DNA of 18,366 nucleotides, taken from positions 1 through 18,366 of the forward strand of contig JAWWBX010000060.1 of NCBI GenBank assembly GCA_033720735.1. Direction: 5' to 3'. The number at the start of each line of letters is the position of its first letter. Position 1 is the stretch's first letter. Below the pieces are notes generated by a model. It saw only the letters and a list, made by a program, of their open reading frames with translations. It made no database searches and was not told where the DNA came from. This document shows positions 1-7,306 of the stretch, one piece after another. A program made the translations under genes and the position numbers. The DNA is from B8-G4 sp033720735. GTDB taxonomy: Bacteria; Bacteroidota; Bacteroidia; Chitinophagales; Saprospiraceae.

Positions 1-193
1 CCTCCCGCAACCACCAGGCATGGCTCAACCTAACTACAACTTGTGTGAGTCCAGCCGCAACTCCTCGGAGGGCCTCGTCGCTCGGGATGACAAGTGAATC
101 AATCGTGGTGACCTCCCGCAACCACCAGGCATGGCTCAACCTAACTACAACTTGTGTGAGTCCAGCCGCAACTCCTCGGAGAGCCTCGTCGCC
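1..193. repeat. Tandem repeat, 111-bp period, two copies (first cut by window edge)
   Basis: Bases 1-80 recur at 112-191 with a single difference (G to A at the equivalent of position 71). The 31 bases between them differ from what follows the second copy. Read on the minus strand, each unit runs from a GTCATCCCG/GTCATTCCG-like start through CGACGAGG and CTCCGAGGAG into a GC-rich tail. Starts of this kind are common in intergenic repeats of Bacteroidota genomes (recalled, not searched). The array probably continues upstream of the window. Short open frames across it are an artefact of the repeat and have no coding character. Confidence 0.85.
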
Positions 194-275
194 CCGGAAT
201 GACAACGGCCCCCCCGAACAGGGTAGCAGATCGCTTGTTACCCATGGTACGGATGACGACGCAAGCTCAGGACTT

Positions 276-320
276 GTCATTCCGAGCGACCCCGCTACCG
301 CGGGGGAGTCGAGGAATGAC
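276..320. repeat. Inverted-repeat element with long hairpin
   Basis: The ends are GTCATTCC (276-283) and GGAATGAC (313-320), which are exact reverse complements. Nested inside, CCCCGC and GCGGGG flank a TACC loop. The whole 45 bp can fold into one long, interrupted stem. It has the form of the dispersed GTCATTCCGAGCGA-type intergenic elements seen in many Bacteroidota. It lies about 100 bp beyond the 3' end of the minus-strand gene that ends at 418, so it could help end or stabilise that transcript, but no T-run follows. Confidence 0.75.
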
Positions 321-353
321 TCTAATTCGTCACCAATGCGATTTCGAGCGGAG

Positions 354-373
354 ACCCCGATGCAGATCGGGGT
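354..373. repeat. Perfect 8-bp hairpin, possibly a decayed copy of the neighbouring element
   Basis: ACCCCGAT (354-361) and ATCGGGGT (366-373) form an exact stem around a GCAG loop. The flanks resemble those of the 276-320 element: TTCGAGCG lies just before and GGAGTCGAGAAAT after. This suggests a second, diverged copy of the same family. It sits 45 bp past the stop of the minus-strand gene at 418-936 and may act as a factor-independent-like end structure for it, although there is no clear U-tract. Confidence 0.55.
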
Positions 374-417
374 TGGAGTCGAGAAATCTCCTCTTGCCAA
401 AAACCAACAGCAGATTC

Positions 418-936
418 TTATCCCCGATCCCCTTCCATCTCATCCAGCAGGAAAATGATCTCCCCAGTCGCCAGCAGCTCCATGCGGTAAGCCCGGGAGT
501 TGGTCGGGGTGTAGAGTGATGCTTCAGCATCGTGCTCTCCTTCGACGATATGCAGGACCCATTCCTCGTCGATGGTGGTGACGCTGCGCAGGATCGACGC
601 ACCATCCGATTCGATGCCGGCGATCGTGGCGCTGCTGATCAAATGTCCCTTCTTGTCGTAGGTCACCAGGAGATAGTGATACTTCATCAGGTCGCCGCGC
701 CACAACACCACCGCGTGGAAGTCATGCGTCTCAGGAATCCTGAAGCAGGGCACGTATTCGACAAACTCCCCTTCCGCGTCCGGGTCCTGCACGATGAACT
801 GCGCGACCATCGAGGCCGACAACGGGTCGTTGTCCTGGAATCCGGAAATGCTCTCGTCGGTCAGTGTGACCGGGAGCCCGACCTCGGGAAACCGCTCAAT
901 AAACTGCGCGAAGGTATGGACCGGGAGTTGTGTCAT
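418..936 (-). CDS. Uncharacterised protein, 172 aa
   Basis: I do not recognise a named family. The frame is open further upstream to a TTG at 984, but the first ATG at 936 is preferred because the extra 16 residues look like translated leader. There is no signal peptide and no membrane segment, so the protein is probably cytoplasmic. It is acidic and made of alternating short strands. The middle (residues 85-135) carries the most structured part: TYDKKGHLISSATIAG, then a strand with SILRSVTTID, then VLHIVEGEH. The C-terminus has a strand pair, RMELLATGEIIFLL. This pattern reminds me of uncharacterised Bacteroidota proteins of similar length, but I cannot name one. The gene stands alone, transcribed away from the XRE gene, with repeats beyond its 3' end. 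Coding is likely because the frame is long and its composition is protein-like; function is unknown. Confidence 0.7.
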   Translation of the reverse strand: MTQLPVHTFAQFIERFPEVGLPVTLTDESISGFQDNDPLSASMVAQFIVQDPDAEGEFVEYVPCFRIPETHDFHAVVLWRGDLMKYHYLLVTYDKKGHLISSATIAGIESDGASILRSVTTIDEEWVLHIVEGEHDAEASLYTPTNSRAYRMELLATGEIIFLLDEMEGDRG

Positions 937-1070
937 GGGGCGAAGGTACGGGATTGCGTGGGCCGATGAATCCCGAAAAGTCAATATGGGATAAGCGCCT
1001 GTGGATGATGGCTCGAGGATGACCAGCCTCGCGAGACTTGTTTTCAGGGCGATGACAACACTGAACCCCC

Positions 1071-1328
1071 ATGGTTGCGTTGAATAGTTGTAACATCCGG
1101 CTAACAGCCAAAATGCTACTCCATCCGGCCTATCCCAGGCACATAAAGACGATTGGTGATCAGTTAAGGAAGGCCCGATTGGATCGAAAGCTTTCTCAAT
1201 CTGCGGTCGCTGGTTTGCTCGAAGTCTCCGCTGACACCATATGCGGATGGGAGATGAATCGACATCAACCGACGGCCAGGAATTCTGAACGGATCAGCTC
1301 TTTCCTGACAACAGCCAATTCAGGATAG
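1071..1328 (+). CDS. Small XRE-family helix-turn-helix protein, 85 aa
   Basis: Residues 26-80 form a Cro/C1-type helix-turn-helix: IGDQLRKARLDRKLSQ, then AVAGLLEVSADTI with CGWEMNRHQPTAR as the recognition and following helices. The W-E-x-N-R-x-x-P signature is typical of the short stand-alone XRE proteins of about 80-100 aa found in Bacteroidota. There is no effector or dimerisation domain beyond the DNA-binding fold. An ATG at 1113 (residue 15) is an alternative start and would leave a tighter 71-aa protein; the first 14 residues look dispensable. The gene is isolated, with about 300 bp of AT-richer non-coding DNA after it and then the secreted-protein pair. It could regulate those genes, but nothing in the sequence shows a target. 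The family assignment is firm; the exact start and role are not. Confidence 0.75.
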   Translation: MVALNSCNIRLTAKMLLHPAYPRHIKTIGDQLRKARLDRKLSQSAVAGLLEVSADTICGWEMNRHQPTARNSERISSFLTTANSG

Positions 1329-1630
1329 CAGGATTCAGGGTTTACCCGGATTTTTCTGTTAAAGTCTAGGTCAAACTTGACAATTCGCATCTAAGGCCCA
1401 CAACTTAAAAAGGCTTCTCACTCCACATTGGCCCAAGCATATCACAAGTCGGCGACCCCCACGTAGTTACTCCCCCTATTTGGTAGCTTTTAAACCCTGC
1501 GCGTTATGCAACGCCTTTACATTCTTTTCCTTGCCTCTTTGGTACCCTCCCCTGATTGCGACTCATCAAACACTCCTGTAGTCTGTATTCAATAGCCACT
1601 CAATCGAATTAATAACGAAAATATATTGAC
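1329..1630. other. 302-bp intergenic region, AT-richer; contains a partial match to the 14.1-kb repeat
   Basis: No gene is seen. Composition shifts here from the GC-rich left flank to the lower-GC block downstream. Bases 1539-1556 (TTGG, one base, then ACCCTCCCCTGAT) match the end of the two-hairpin repeat at 14101-14117 and 14252-14268, in the same orientation, followed by a similar ACTCAT stretch. A small stem GCGTT/AACGC occurs at 1501-1514. The promoter of the 1631 gene should lie here, but I find no clean TAnnTTTG box at a suitable spacing from a TTG. Confidence 0.6.
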
Positions 1631-4600
1631 ATGAAACATCAATTTTCACACGCGTTCTTGAGCAGCACTAATTCTAGATGCTATACCGAATGGTTGCTCC
1701 TAGGCCTGTTCGTCCTTCTTAGTATGGGAGACCTCGCCTTTGCTCAAACTTGTTCAAACCCCGTACAGTACAATGACCCTGCTTCTCAGGACGGTGTTCT
1801 CGAGACCATGAATATTCCTTGCGCTTGGACACTAACAAATGGTGACCCTGGAATTGCAGTAGCAGTGGTGGACCGTTACTTAGACGACGCTCACGATGAG
1901 CTTGCAGGGAAAGTTATCCTCCCAATCAATGGAAACTGTGATCCGTCTCAGGCGAATGAACATCATGGTATTCAGTCATTTGGGGCTATTGCCGGAATAA
2001 GAAATAATGCAGTATGTATCGCAGGTAGCGGTGGAGATACGAAAGTTGCCGGTTGGTGTGGGTATGCAAACAATACAAATTTGCAACAAATCCTTGATGC
2101 TGGCTATAAGATTGTAAGTATTTCCGCATGGAGTGGCATTAGTCGTGCAACCATGGAGAAGTTGACCGAAAATGGAGTCGTTGTTCTCGTTGCTGGCCTG
2201 GATCAATATCATCAAGCATATGAGGACGTCCCAGGAGTAGTACATGTCGGACGAGCATGGATGAACGGTGACTTTTGGCAATATGGTTCACCGACAAATC
2301 AAAACCTCGATGTTCTGGTTACAACTGAAAGTCTAGACAGAATCGTTGATGGAAACGATTGTGAGCCTGCTGGTGGGGGAACATCGATCGGGACACCTCT
2401 TCTTGCTGGTGTTGTAGCGCTGATGCGGGCGGTCAATCCGTGCCTTTCGCCAGCCGATATTGAAGAAATACTAGTTCAGACAGCTGCGCCGATCCCTGCT
2501 AATGCAACTCCAGATATTACTCGGGCCGGTGTGTTCGATGCCTATCAGGCTGTATTGGCAGCACAGAACTTTGTAGGAGTCGATCAAACCTGGGGTGCCG
2601 GGGGGGGCGGAGCCACGATTGAGAATGCCTATGTCTCTGGCAATTTGGATATTTTCACGGGAGGTGATGTAATCGTAAATGGCAATGTCTACTTTGGAAA
2701 TGAATCAATTGTGACAGTACAACCTAACGCTAGACTCACCGTAAATGGGGGTCTCTTTCTCGGTGGGAACTCACAAATTATCGTACAACGAGGAGGTCAG
2801 CTAGTAGTAGATGGAGGAACTTTGACAAAATCATTTTGTGCTGACTCTTGGCGAGGAATCATTGTTGAGGGAAATGCCACCTATCCACAGCAGTTGCCAA
2901 GTCCTCAAACGTATGCGAATCTGAACGGCATTGTTCATTTGACTAATGGTGCCATAATCGAACATGCGGGAATTGCCGTCAGCATGAGTCCCAGCCACAT
3001 TCCCTGGCCCAATTCTGACTACTACGGTGGATTAGTTGTGGCAGATAACGCAACATTCAGAAATAATGATCGAGCAGTCGAGTTTATGAAATATCGCAAA
3101 TTTGAGGATCAAAGTTCCTTTACGAATGTGGCATTTGAAGGCAACGGAAAGTTCATTACTACACATTGGGAGAACCATGGAGTCAAATTCGACAATTGCC
3201 AATTCAGCAACTACCAACACCAGGCAATATTAACCTGGGATGCCTCTGTAATCGTCGTGAACGGCTGCACATTCGATAATGCAGGTCATACTCAATATGA
3301 TCAAGCTTCGATACATCTTTATCACACAAGCTCTAATCCTTACGCCTCAATAATTGGAGACCATTTAGGGGCACCTAATGTTTTCTCCGGTGGGTATTAC
3401 GCAGTGTATAGCACAAGTGCAGCCAATATGGAACCTACGCTAGTAACTAACAATATCTTCATCGGGGGAAACACTGCAGTAACAATGGACGGCGTTTCCA
3501 ATCAATCGATTGAGAACAACGACCACATAGGGCAGGTTTTTGGTAATCGAATTATTGGTAATGGGCCTTATGCCAACGAGACATTAGACAACCACTATTC
3601 AGACACAGAGGTCGGCGTATTCTCTTGGTATGATAATAGTAACTATCAGTTCTCTGCAAACTGTTTTGATCTGACAGTTCGGAAAGATTTTAGGCTTGAC
3701 GAGGGGCTAATCGAAGAGGACCAGGGCTCACCGGCGTTGGCAGCAAGTAACTGTTTCTCCTCAGGCTTTGCTAAGGGAATAAGGCTGACAGGTGGGTCAA
3801 CTGTTTTTCGGTATCACATTTTACAGGGCACCCCAACATCTTCTTGCCAACGACCTGCCTACTCGGGCAATGTGCTGAACTCAGTTTCGGAGCAAGCATT
3901 GGAATGTGGATCCACGGCAACCGTAGGGCCGATCAATATCGACCGAATCCAATGTGCAATTGCAACTGATCCAGATGATATTGAAGCTGACATCCTAAAC
4001 CTTTTGCTACAGTTGAGTCAACTTGAGAGTGATTTGTCAATGGAGACGTACTTGTCTGTCCAGTGGCTTCAAATAAAGTACCAGATAACCGAGGTGGAAA
4101 GATGTATCCAACAGATGAAACTTCGACTTATTCAGATCAGGGGCAAGAATGATGAGCTAAGCGATCTAAGAGATTTCTTCGCCTCGGATGATTTCTACTA
4201 CCGAACGTACGTCTATGGTATGTACGTGCATAATGAGAAGTATGATAGTGCACGTGCCTATCTCAATGGGTTGTCTCCAATTGGTGAAGAACAGGTTGAC
4301 TTCGTGTTTGTGCAAAGCATCAATCTGGATCGCCTTGAAGACCGAAACTATGTTTTGGCAGCCGCTGACAGCGCTCAATTGTATGCGATAGGCAAAAAAG
4401 TATATCCTCTGAATGGTTTCGCTAGATCGCTCTACTACGTACTAACTGGTGAGAAGTTGGTCTTGGATTTGCCCGAAGAGGAAGAACTGGCGCCCCGGCA
4501 GGCAACCACTGTGGAGACCAGTGACCCGCTGATTTCAGTTTATCCGAATCCGGCCAACGACCACTTTGTCGTCACTTCGTCAAACGTCCTGGAGAGAAAT

Positions 4601-4777
4601 TTGCTAATTTCAATCTCAGACGTCCAGGGTCGGGTTCTAGATCGGAAAACAATGTTAAGAGGTTCACTTGAGATGCGATTTGATATGAGCCACCTGATGC
4701 CAGGAGTATTCATCATTAATGCCTATGATGCTGAGACTGAGGTGCCAAAGTTTCATTCGAAACTAGTGAAGCAGTAG
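1631..4777 (+). CDS. Secreted T9SS cargo: subtilase-like domain, beta-helix, C-terminal sorting domain (1048 aa)
   Basis: A signal peptide ends near residue 38 (AFA|QT). Residues about 56-312 have the shape of a peptidase S8 (subtilisin) domain. Candidate triad residues are Asp81 in AVAVVDR, His112 in EHHGIQSFGAIAG and Ser252 in GGGTSIGTPLLAG. The Asp motif lacks the usual D-T/S-G, and the oxyanion-hole Asn of A-A-G-N is Leu190 (VLVAGLDQ), so activity is doubtful. A Gly-rich linker (323-327) leads to a right-handed parallel beta-helix of about 330-725 (WRGIIVEGNA, many V-x-N-G strands). A helical segment follows at about 775-950, and a T9SS type A sorting domain at about 967-1048 (SVYPNPANDHFVV, ISDVQGRVL, PGVFIINAY, SKLVKQ). 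The ATG is preceded by AT-rich DNA. The next gene begins 2 bp after the stop. The protein is exported and probably surface-attached or released; its substrate is unknown. Confidence 0.88.
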   Translation: MKHQFSHAFLSSTNSRCYTEWLLLGLFVLLSMGDLAFAQTCSNPVQYNDPASQDGVLETMNIPCAWTLTNGDPGIAVAVVDRYLDDAHDELAGKVILPINGNCDPSQANEHHGIQSFGAIAGIRNNAVCIAGSGGDTKVAGWCGYANNTNLQQILDAGYKIVSISAWSGISRATMEKLTENGVVVLVAGLDQYHQAYEDVPGVVHVGRAWMNGDFWQYGSPTNQNLDVLVTTESLDRIVDGNDCEPAGGGTSIGTPLLAGVVALMRAVNPCLSPADIEEILVQTAAPIPANATPDITRAGVFDAYQAVLAAQNFVGVDQTWGAGGGGATIENAYVSGNLDIFTGGDVIVNGNVYFGNESIVTVQPNARLTVNGGLFLGGNSQIIVQRGGQLVVDGGTLTKSFCADSWRGIIVEGNATYPQQLPSPQTYANLNGIVHLTNGAIIEHAGIAVSMSPSHIPWPNSDYYGGLVVADNATFRNNDRAVEFMKYRKFEDQSSFTNVAFEGNGKFITTHWENHGVKFDNCQFSNYQHQAILTWDASVIVVNGCTFDNAGHTQYDQASIHLYHTSSNPYASIIGDHLGAPNVFSGGYYAVYSTSAANMEPTLVTNNIFIGGNTAVTMDGVSNQSIENNDHIGQVFGNRIIGNGPYANETLDNHYSDTEVGVFSWYDNSNYQFSANCFDLTVRKDFRLDEGLIEEDQGSPALAASNCFSSGFAKGIRLTGGSTVFRYHILQGTPTSSCQRPAYSGNVLNSVSEQALECGSTATVGPINIDRIQCAIATDPDDIEADILNLLLQLSQLESDLSMETYLSVQWLQIKYQITEVERCIQQMKLRLIQIRGKNDELSDLRDFFASDDFYYRTYVYGMYVHNEKYDSARAYLNGLSPIGEEQVDFVFVQSINLDRLEDRNYVLAAADSAQLYAIGKKVYPLNGFARSLYYVLTGEKLVLDLPEEEELAPRQATTVETSDPLISVYPNPANDHFVVTSSNVLERNLLISISDVQGRVLDRKTMLRGSLEMRFDMSHLMPGVFIINAYDAETEVPKFHSKLVKQ

Positions 4778-4779
4778 GT

Positions 4780-6378
4780 GTGATTAATGCATATTTCGGA
4801 TCGACCCAAGGCTGTCACTTCTTTAACCGAGGGAGTGGCAGCCTTGACATCTATAAGGCGGTCAATTCTAAGTTGTGGCTGCTGTTCATTTCTCTTTTAG
4901 CATGTGTTTCAGGTCAAGTACAGGCACAGTCATTTTCCAACACCTTCGACATTGCACTCGACCTAGGTGATTTCTTTGTTGACATGGATGTGTCTAACGA
5001 CACGATTTTTGCTCTTTCAGTGGGAGGTTGCGATACAGTTGAGTGCTATTCGGTTGTTAAGCTATTTGGTAGCGAAGATCCCATCGGCGTTAGGAAGGTG
5101 CCCTGGATGGATGAAGGGGATAAGGATGCGTTGCTGGTTGATGACTCAGTAATTGTTGTAGCAGGCTCTTCAAATGCCACAGCTCAACCCACGTTGGATT
5201 TACTGGTTTTAAATCGACATTTGGACAGCCTTCGACATGTAGCATTTCCTGTTCCGGATAGCATTATTGGGATTGGAGTCAGATCAATTGTGCGTTTCCA
5301 GAATTTCTATGTAGCTGTGGGATTTGGATTTGTCGAAAACGGTCAGTCTAGCCCTGCACTATCGTTTTGGATTGAGGCAGAATCAATGGTGTTGGATACC
5401 ATCATTGATTCTCATCTGGGTGATCAATGGACCACATTTACCCAGGCATTTGTAATGGATAGTCAGCTGATCATGTCGTTTCTTGTAGATACCAGTGGGG
5501 TATTCTTGAAACGCGGATTTTTGAAGTACAACTTGCAACAAGAGAAGATTTGGAGTTGGATAAGTGAGGCCGAGTCTCATGGACTAAGGGGAGAAGATGC
5601 CATTGTGCTTTCAAACGGGAATCTAATCATCGAACATGCTGTCGACAATAGTGATCGGGAGTTTAGACTAATCTGTGTTACGCCGGAGGGGGAAGAACTT
5701 TGGACATATGATGATCAACGACATCCTTTTGGCCGAAAATATCTGTATCATTTGACTGAAGCAGCAAACGGAGATATCATTGGGTGCGGAGAATTACATT
5801 GGCCGTGGGATCCATCAAACATGGATCCGAAGCAAGTTGAGGGATATACAGGGGCCTATCTGTTCCGACTGGATTCACAAACAGGGATTATGAAATGGGA
5901 GCGAGCAATTATCGGCTATGATAGTCTGTGGAATTATGCCGGTGATTTCTTCACAGATATCGACGAATTATCAGATGGCAGTCTGATCATGTGCGGGGGG
6001 TGGAGAATTTACGACTCAACTCAACTCGTCAGTTACGATAGCTGGCTAGTGAGAACTGATGATGAAGGGTGTGTGATCTCTGATTGCAACTTCACATCGT
6101 TCACGACGGCGACAAACGAACCTGAGACTACTCCTAGTCGATCCATGCGCATGTTTCCAAATCCATCTCGAGATCAGGTGCAGATTGTACTTCCTGAGGT
6201 CAATCCATGGTCCGAGGATGTGACGTATCTCGTGCATAACATGAGCGGGCAGCACATGATCTCTACCGGATCATCCGTCATCGACCTGAGCGCTCTACCA
6301 AACGGTGTATATCAGATCACCGCAGTAGGTAGAAGAGGGCGTGTGCTGCAGACTGGTAAAGTAGTGAAGGTGGATTAA
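4780..6378 (+). CDS. Secreted T9SS cargo, probable beta-propeller (532 aa)
   Basis: The gene starts at a GTG 2 bp after the previous stop; no in-frame ATG lies before the hydrophobic core, so the GTG start is preferred and translational coupling is likely. The N-terminus is unusually long before the signal-peptide core (residues 31-44), with cleavage probably near VQA|QS at 49. The body (about 55-445) contains repeated short strand blocks of the type DDSVIVVAGSS, LSNGNLIIEHA, ANGDIIGCGE and LSDGSLIMCGG. These are spaced like blades of a PQQ/WD-like propeller. They are followed by a DDEGCVISDC motif that I associate with such proteins in this phylum. Residues 453-532 are a T9SS type A sorting domain (MFPNPSRDQVQIV, SALPNGVYQITAV). 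No catalytic residues are recognisable. The gene shares the lower GC of its upstream partner, and the two were probably acquired and expressed together. It may bind a ligand or support the upstream protein, but this is inference. Confidence 0.82.
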   Translation: MINAYFGSTQGCHFFNRGSGSLDIYKAVNSKLWLLFISLLACVSGQVQAQSFSNTFDIALDLGDFFVDMDVSNDTIFALSVGGCDTVECYSVVKLFGSEDPIGVRKVPWMDEGDKDALLVDDSVIVVAGSSNATAQPTLDLLVLNRHLDSLRHVAFPVPDSIIGIGVRSIVRFQNFYVAVGFGFVENGQSSPALSFWIEAESMVLDTIIDSHLGDQWTTFTQAFVMDSQLIMSFLVDTSGVFLKRGFLKYNLQQEKIWSWISEAESHGLRGEDAIVLSNGNLIIEHAVDNSDREFRLICVTPEGEELWTYDDQRHPFGRKYLYHLTEAANGDIIGCGELHWPWDPSNMDPKQVEGYTGAYLFRLDSQTGIMKWERAIIGYDSLWNYAGDFFTDIDELSDGSLIMCGGWRIYDSTQLVSYDSWLVRTDDEGCVISDCNFTSFTTATNEPETTPSRSMRMFPNPSRDQVQIVLPEVNPWSEDVTYLVHNMSGQHMISTGSSVIDLSALPNGVYQITAVGRRGRVLQTGKVVKVD

Positions 6379-6546
6379 ACTCACTAATGCCATTTCCGGA
6401 ATAGCTCAAACCCCTGCTACTTCCATGTACAATTATGCAACACACCCACAGGGTTGCGTGGACTACAACATCCCGAAGCTCCGACCTGCCCGGGTAGTTA
6501 GATCAATTCTAAATAGTCCGGACTTCCTAACCATCTGAGCTGCCAG
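6379..6546. other. Spacer upstream of the sdh promoter with an imperfect inverted repeat
   Basis: No gene is seen between the propeller-like gene and the sdhC promoter. Bases 6490-6521 form an imperfect inverted repeat: CCGG at both ends, and TTAGA/TCTAA around a TCAAT centre. It lies about 25 bp upstream of the -33 element and could be a regulator site. No clear intrinsic terminator with a T-run was found for the upstream gene pair. Confidence 0.4.
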
Positions 6547-6577
6547 TTGTCTGGAGATTGTGGATACGGTAGCTTTG
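6547..6577 (+). promoter_or_regulatory. Predicted Bacteroidota-type promoter of sdhCAB
   Basis: TTG at 6547-6549 and TAGCTTTG at 6570-6577 match the -33 and -7 boxes (TTG ... TAnnTTTG) used by the primary sigma factor in Bacteroidota. The 20-nt spacing is within the accepted range. Transcription would begin near 6583-6586, giving a leader of about 30 nt before the sdhC ATG at 6615. Confidence 0.6.
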
Positions 6578-6614
6578 TAGTACCGCTCTTTTCAGCAACC
6601 AGACACGCTCATCA

Positions 6615-7301
6615 ATGCATTGGATTCGCTCTTTTCTCACCTCGACGATCGGGCAAAAACTGGTCATGAGCCTCACCGGGCTCTTCCTGATCCTGTTCCT
6701 GGTCGTACATCTTGCGGGCAACCTGCAGTTGCTCAACGACGACGGCGGTGAGGCCTTCAATACCTACGCGTACTTTATGACGCACAACCCGCTCATCAAG
6801 ACCATCTCTTACGGGTTGTACGCCTTCATCCTGATCCACAGCATCCAGGGGATAGCGCTCAAAATTGCCAACCGCAAGGCACGGCCGAAGCGGTATAACA
6901 AGGGAGGGTATCCCACCGCATCCTTTGCATCAAAGCAAATGGCACTTTTGGGTATCCTGATCTTCGCGTTCCTCTGTTTGCACATGGGGGACTTCTGGTA
7001 CAAAATGAAGTTCACCGACCAGTTGGCCGTAAAGTCTTACGCGGGGTTCGAATACGAAGTGAAAGACCTGTACGCCCGTGTGGATGCGGCATTTCAACAG
7101 TCATGGATCGTGGTCGCATACCTGATCGGATTGCTCGCTCTGGCCGTGCATCTGTGGCATGGCTTCGACAGCGCCTTCCAGACCCTGGGATGGAACCACA
7201 AGAAGTACGGTTTCGTATTCAAGTGGATCGGGCGTGTCTACAGCATCATTATTCCTGCGGGTTTCGCGGTGATCCCCGCGTACTATTACTTCATGAGATA
7301 G
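6615..7301 (+). CDS. sdhC: Succinate dehydrogenase cytochrome b subunit, diheme type B (228 aa)
   Basis: This is the single membrane anchor of a type B succinate:quinone oxidoreductase. It binds quinone and two b hemes and holds SdhAB at the cytoplasmic face of the inner membrane. Five hydrophobic helices are visible (about 15-35, 60-85, 105-127, 162-182, 205-226). Candidate axial heme ligands are His32 (VVHLAGN), His75 (LIHSIQG), His123 (CLHMGDFW) and His179 (LAVHLWHGF). Their spacing corresponds to the four histidines of the Bacillus and Wolinella type B anchors. The length is typical of the Bacteroidota family. The ATG lies about 30 nt downstream of a good promoter match, and sdhA follows after 5 nt, so this is the first gene of an sdhC-sdhA-sdhB operon. 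Identification is secure; the heme-ligand assignment is by position, not by alignment. Confidence 0.95.
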   Translation: MHWIRSFLTSTIGQKLVMSLTGLFLILFLVVHLAGNLQLLNDDGGEAFNTYAYFMTHNPLIKTISYGLYAFILIHSIQGIALKIANRKARPKRYNKGGYPTASFASKQMALLGILIFAFLCLHMGDFWYKMKFTDQLAVKSYAGFEYEVKDLYARVDAAFQQSWIVVAYLIGLLALAVHLWHGFDSAFQTLGWNHKKYGFVFKWIGRVYSIIIPAGFAVIPAYYYFMR

Positions 7302-7306
7302 CAGCT

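Noticed and set aside
1..373. CRISPR array
   Set aside because: The repeat unit is 80 bp with only two copies and one 31-bp spacer, there are no short regular repeats, and no cas gene is present.
45..519. Open frames of 137 and 106 codons on the plus strand
   Set aside because: They run through the 111-bp tandem repeat and inverted repeats, repeat the same peptide twice, and overlap the better minus-strand gene; no protein-like composition.
1501..1514. GCGTT-ATGC-AACGC hairpin as a terminator or riboswitch
   Set aside because: Five-base stem with no T-run and no conserved aptamer-like sequence; easily chance.
7103..7306. Upstream extension of sdhA (68 codons) inside sdhC
   Set aside because: The ATG at 7307 gives the family-typical N-terminus and sits 5 nt after sdhC; the extension is only the shifted frame of sdhC.
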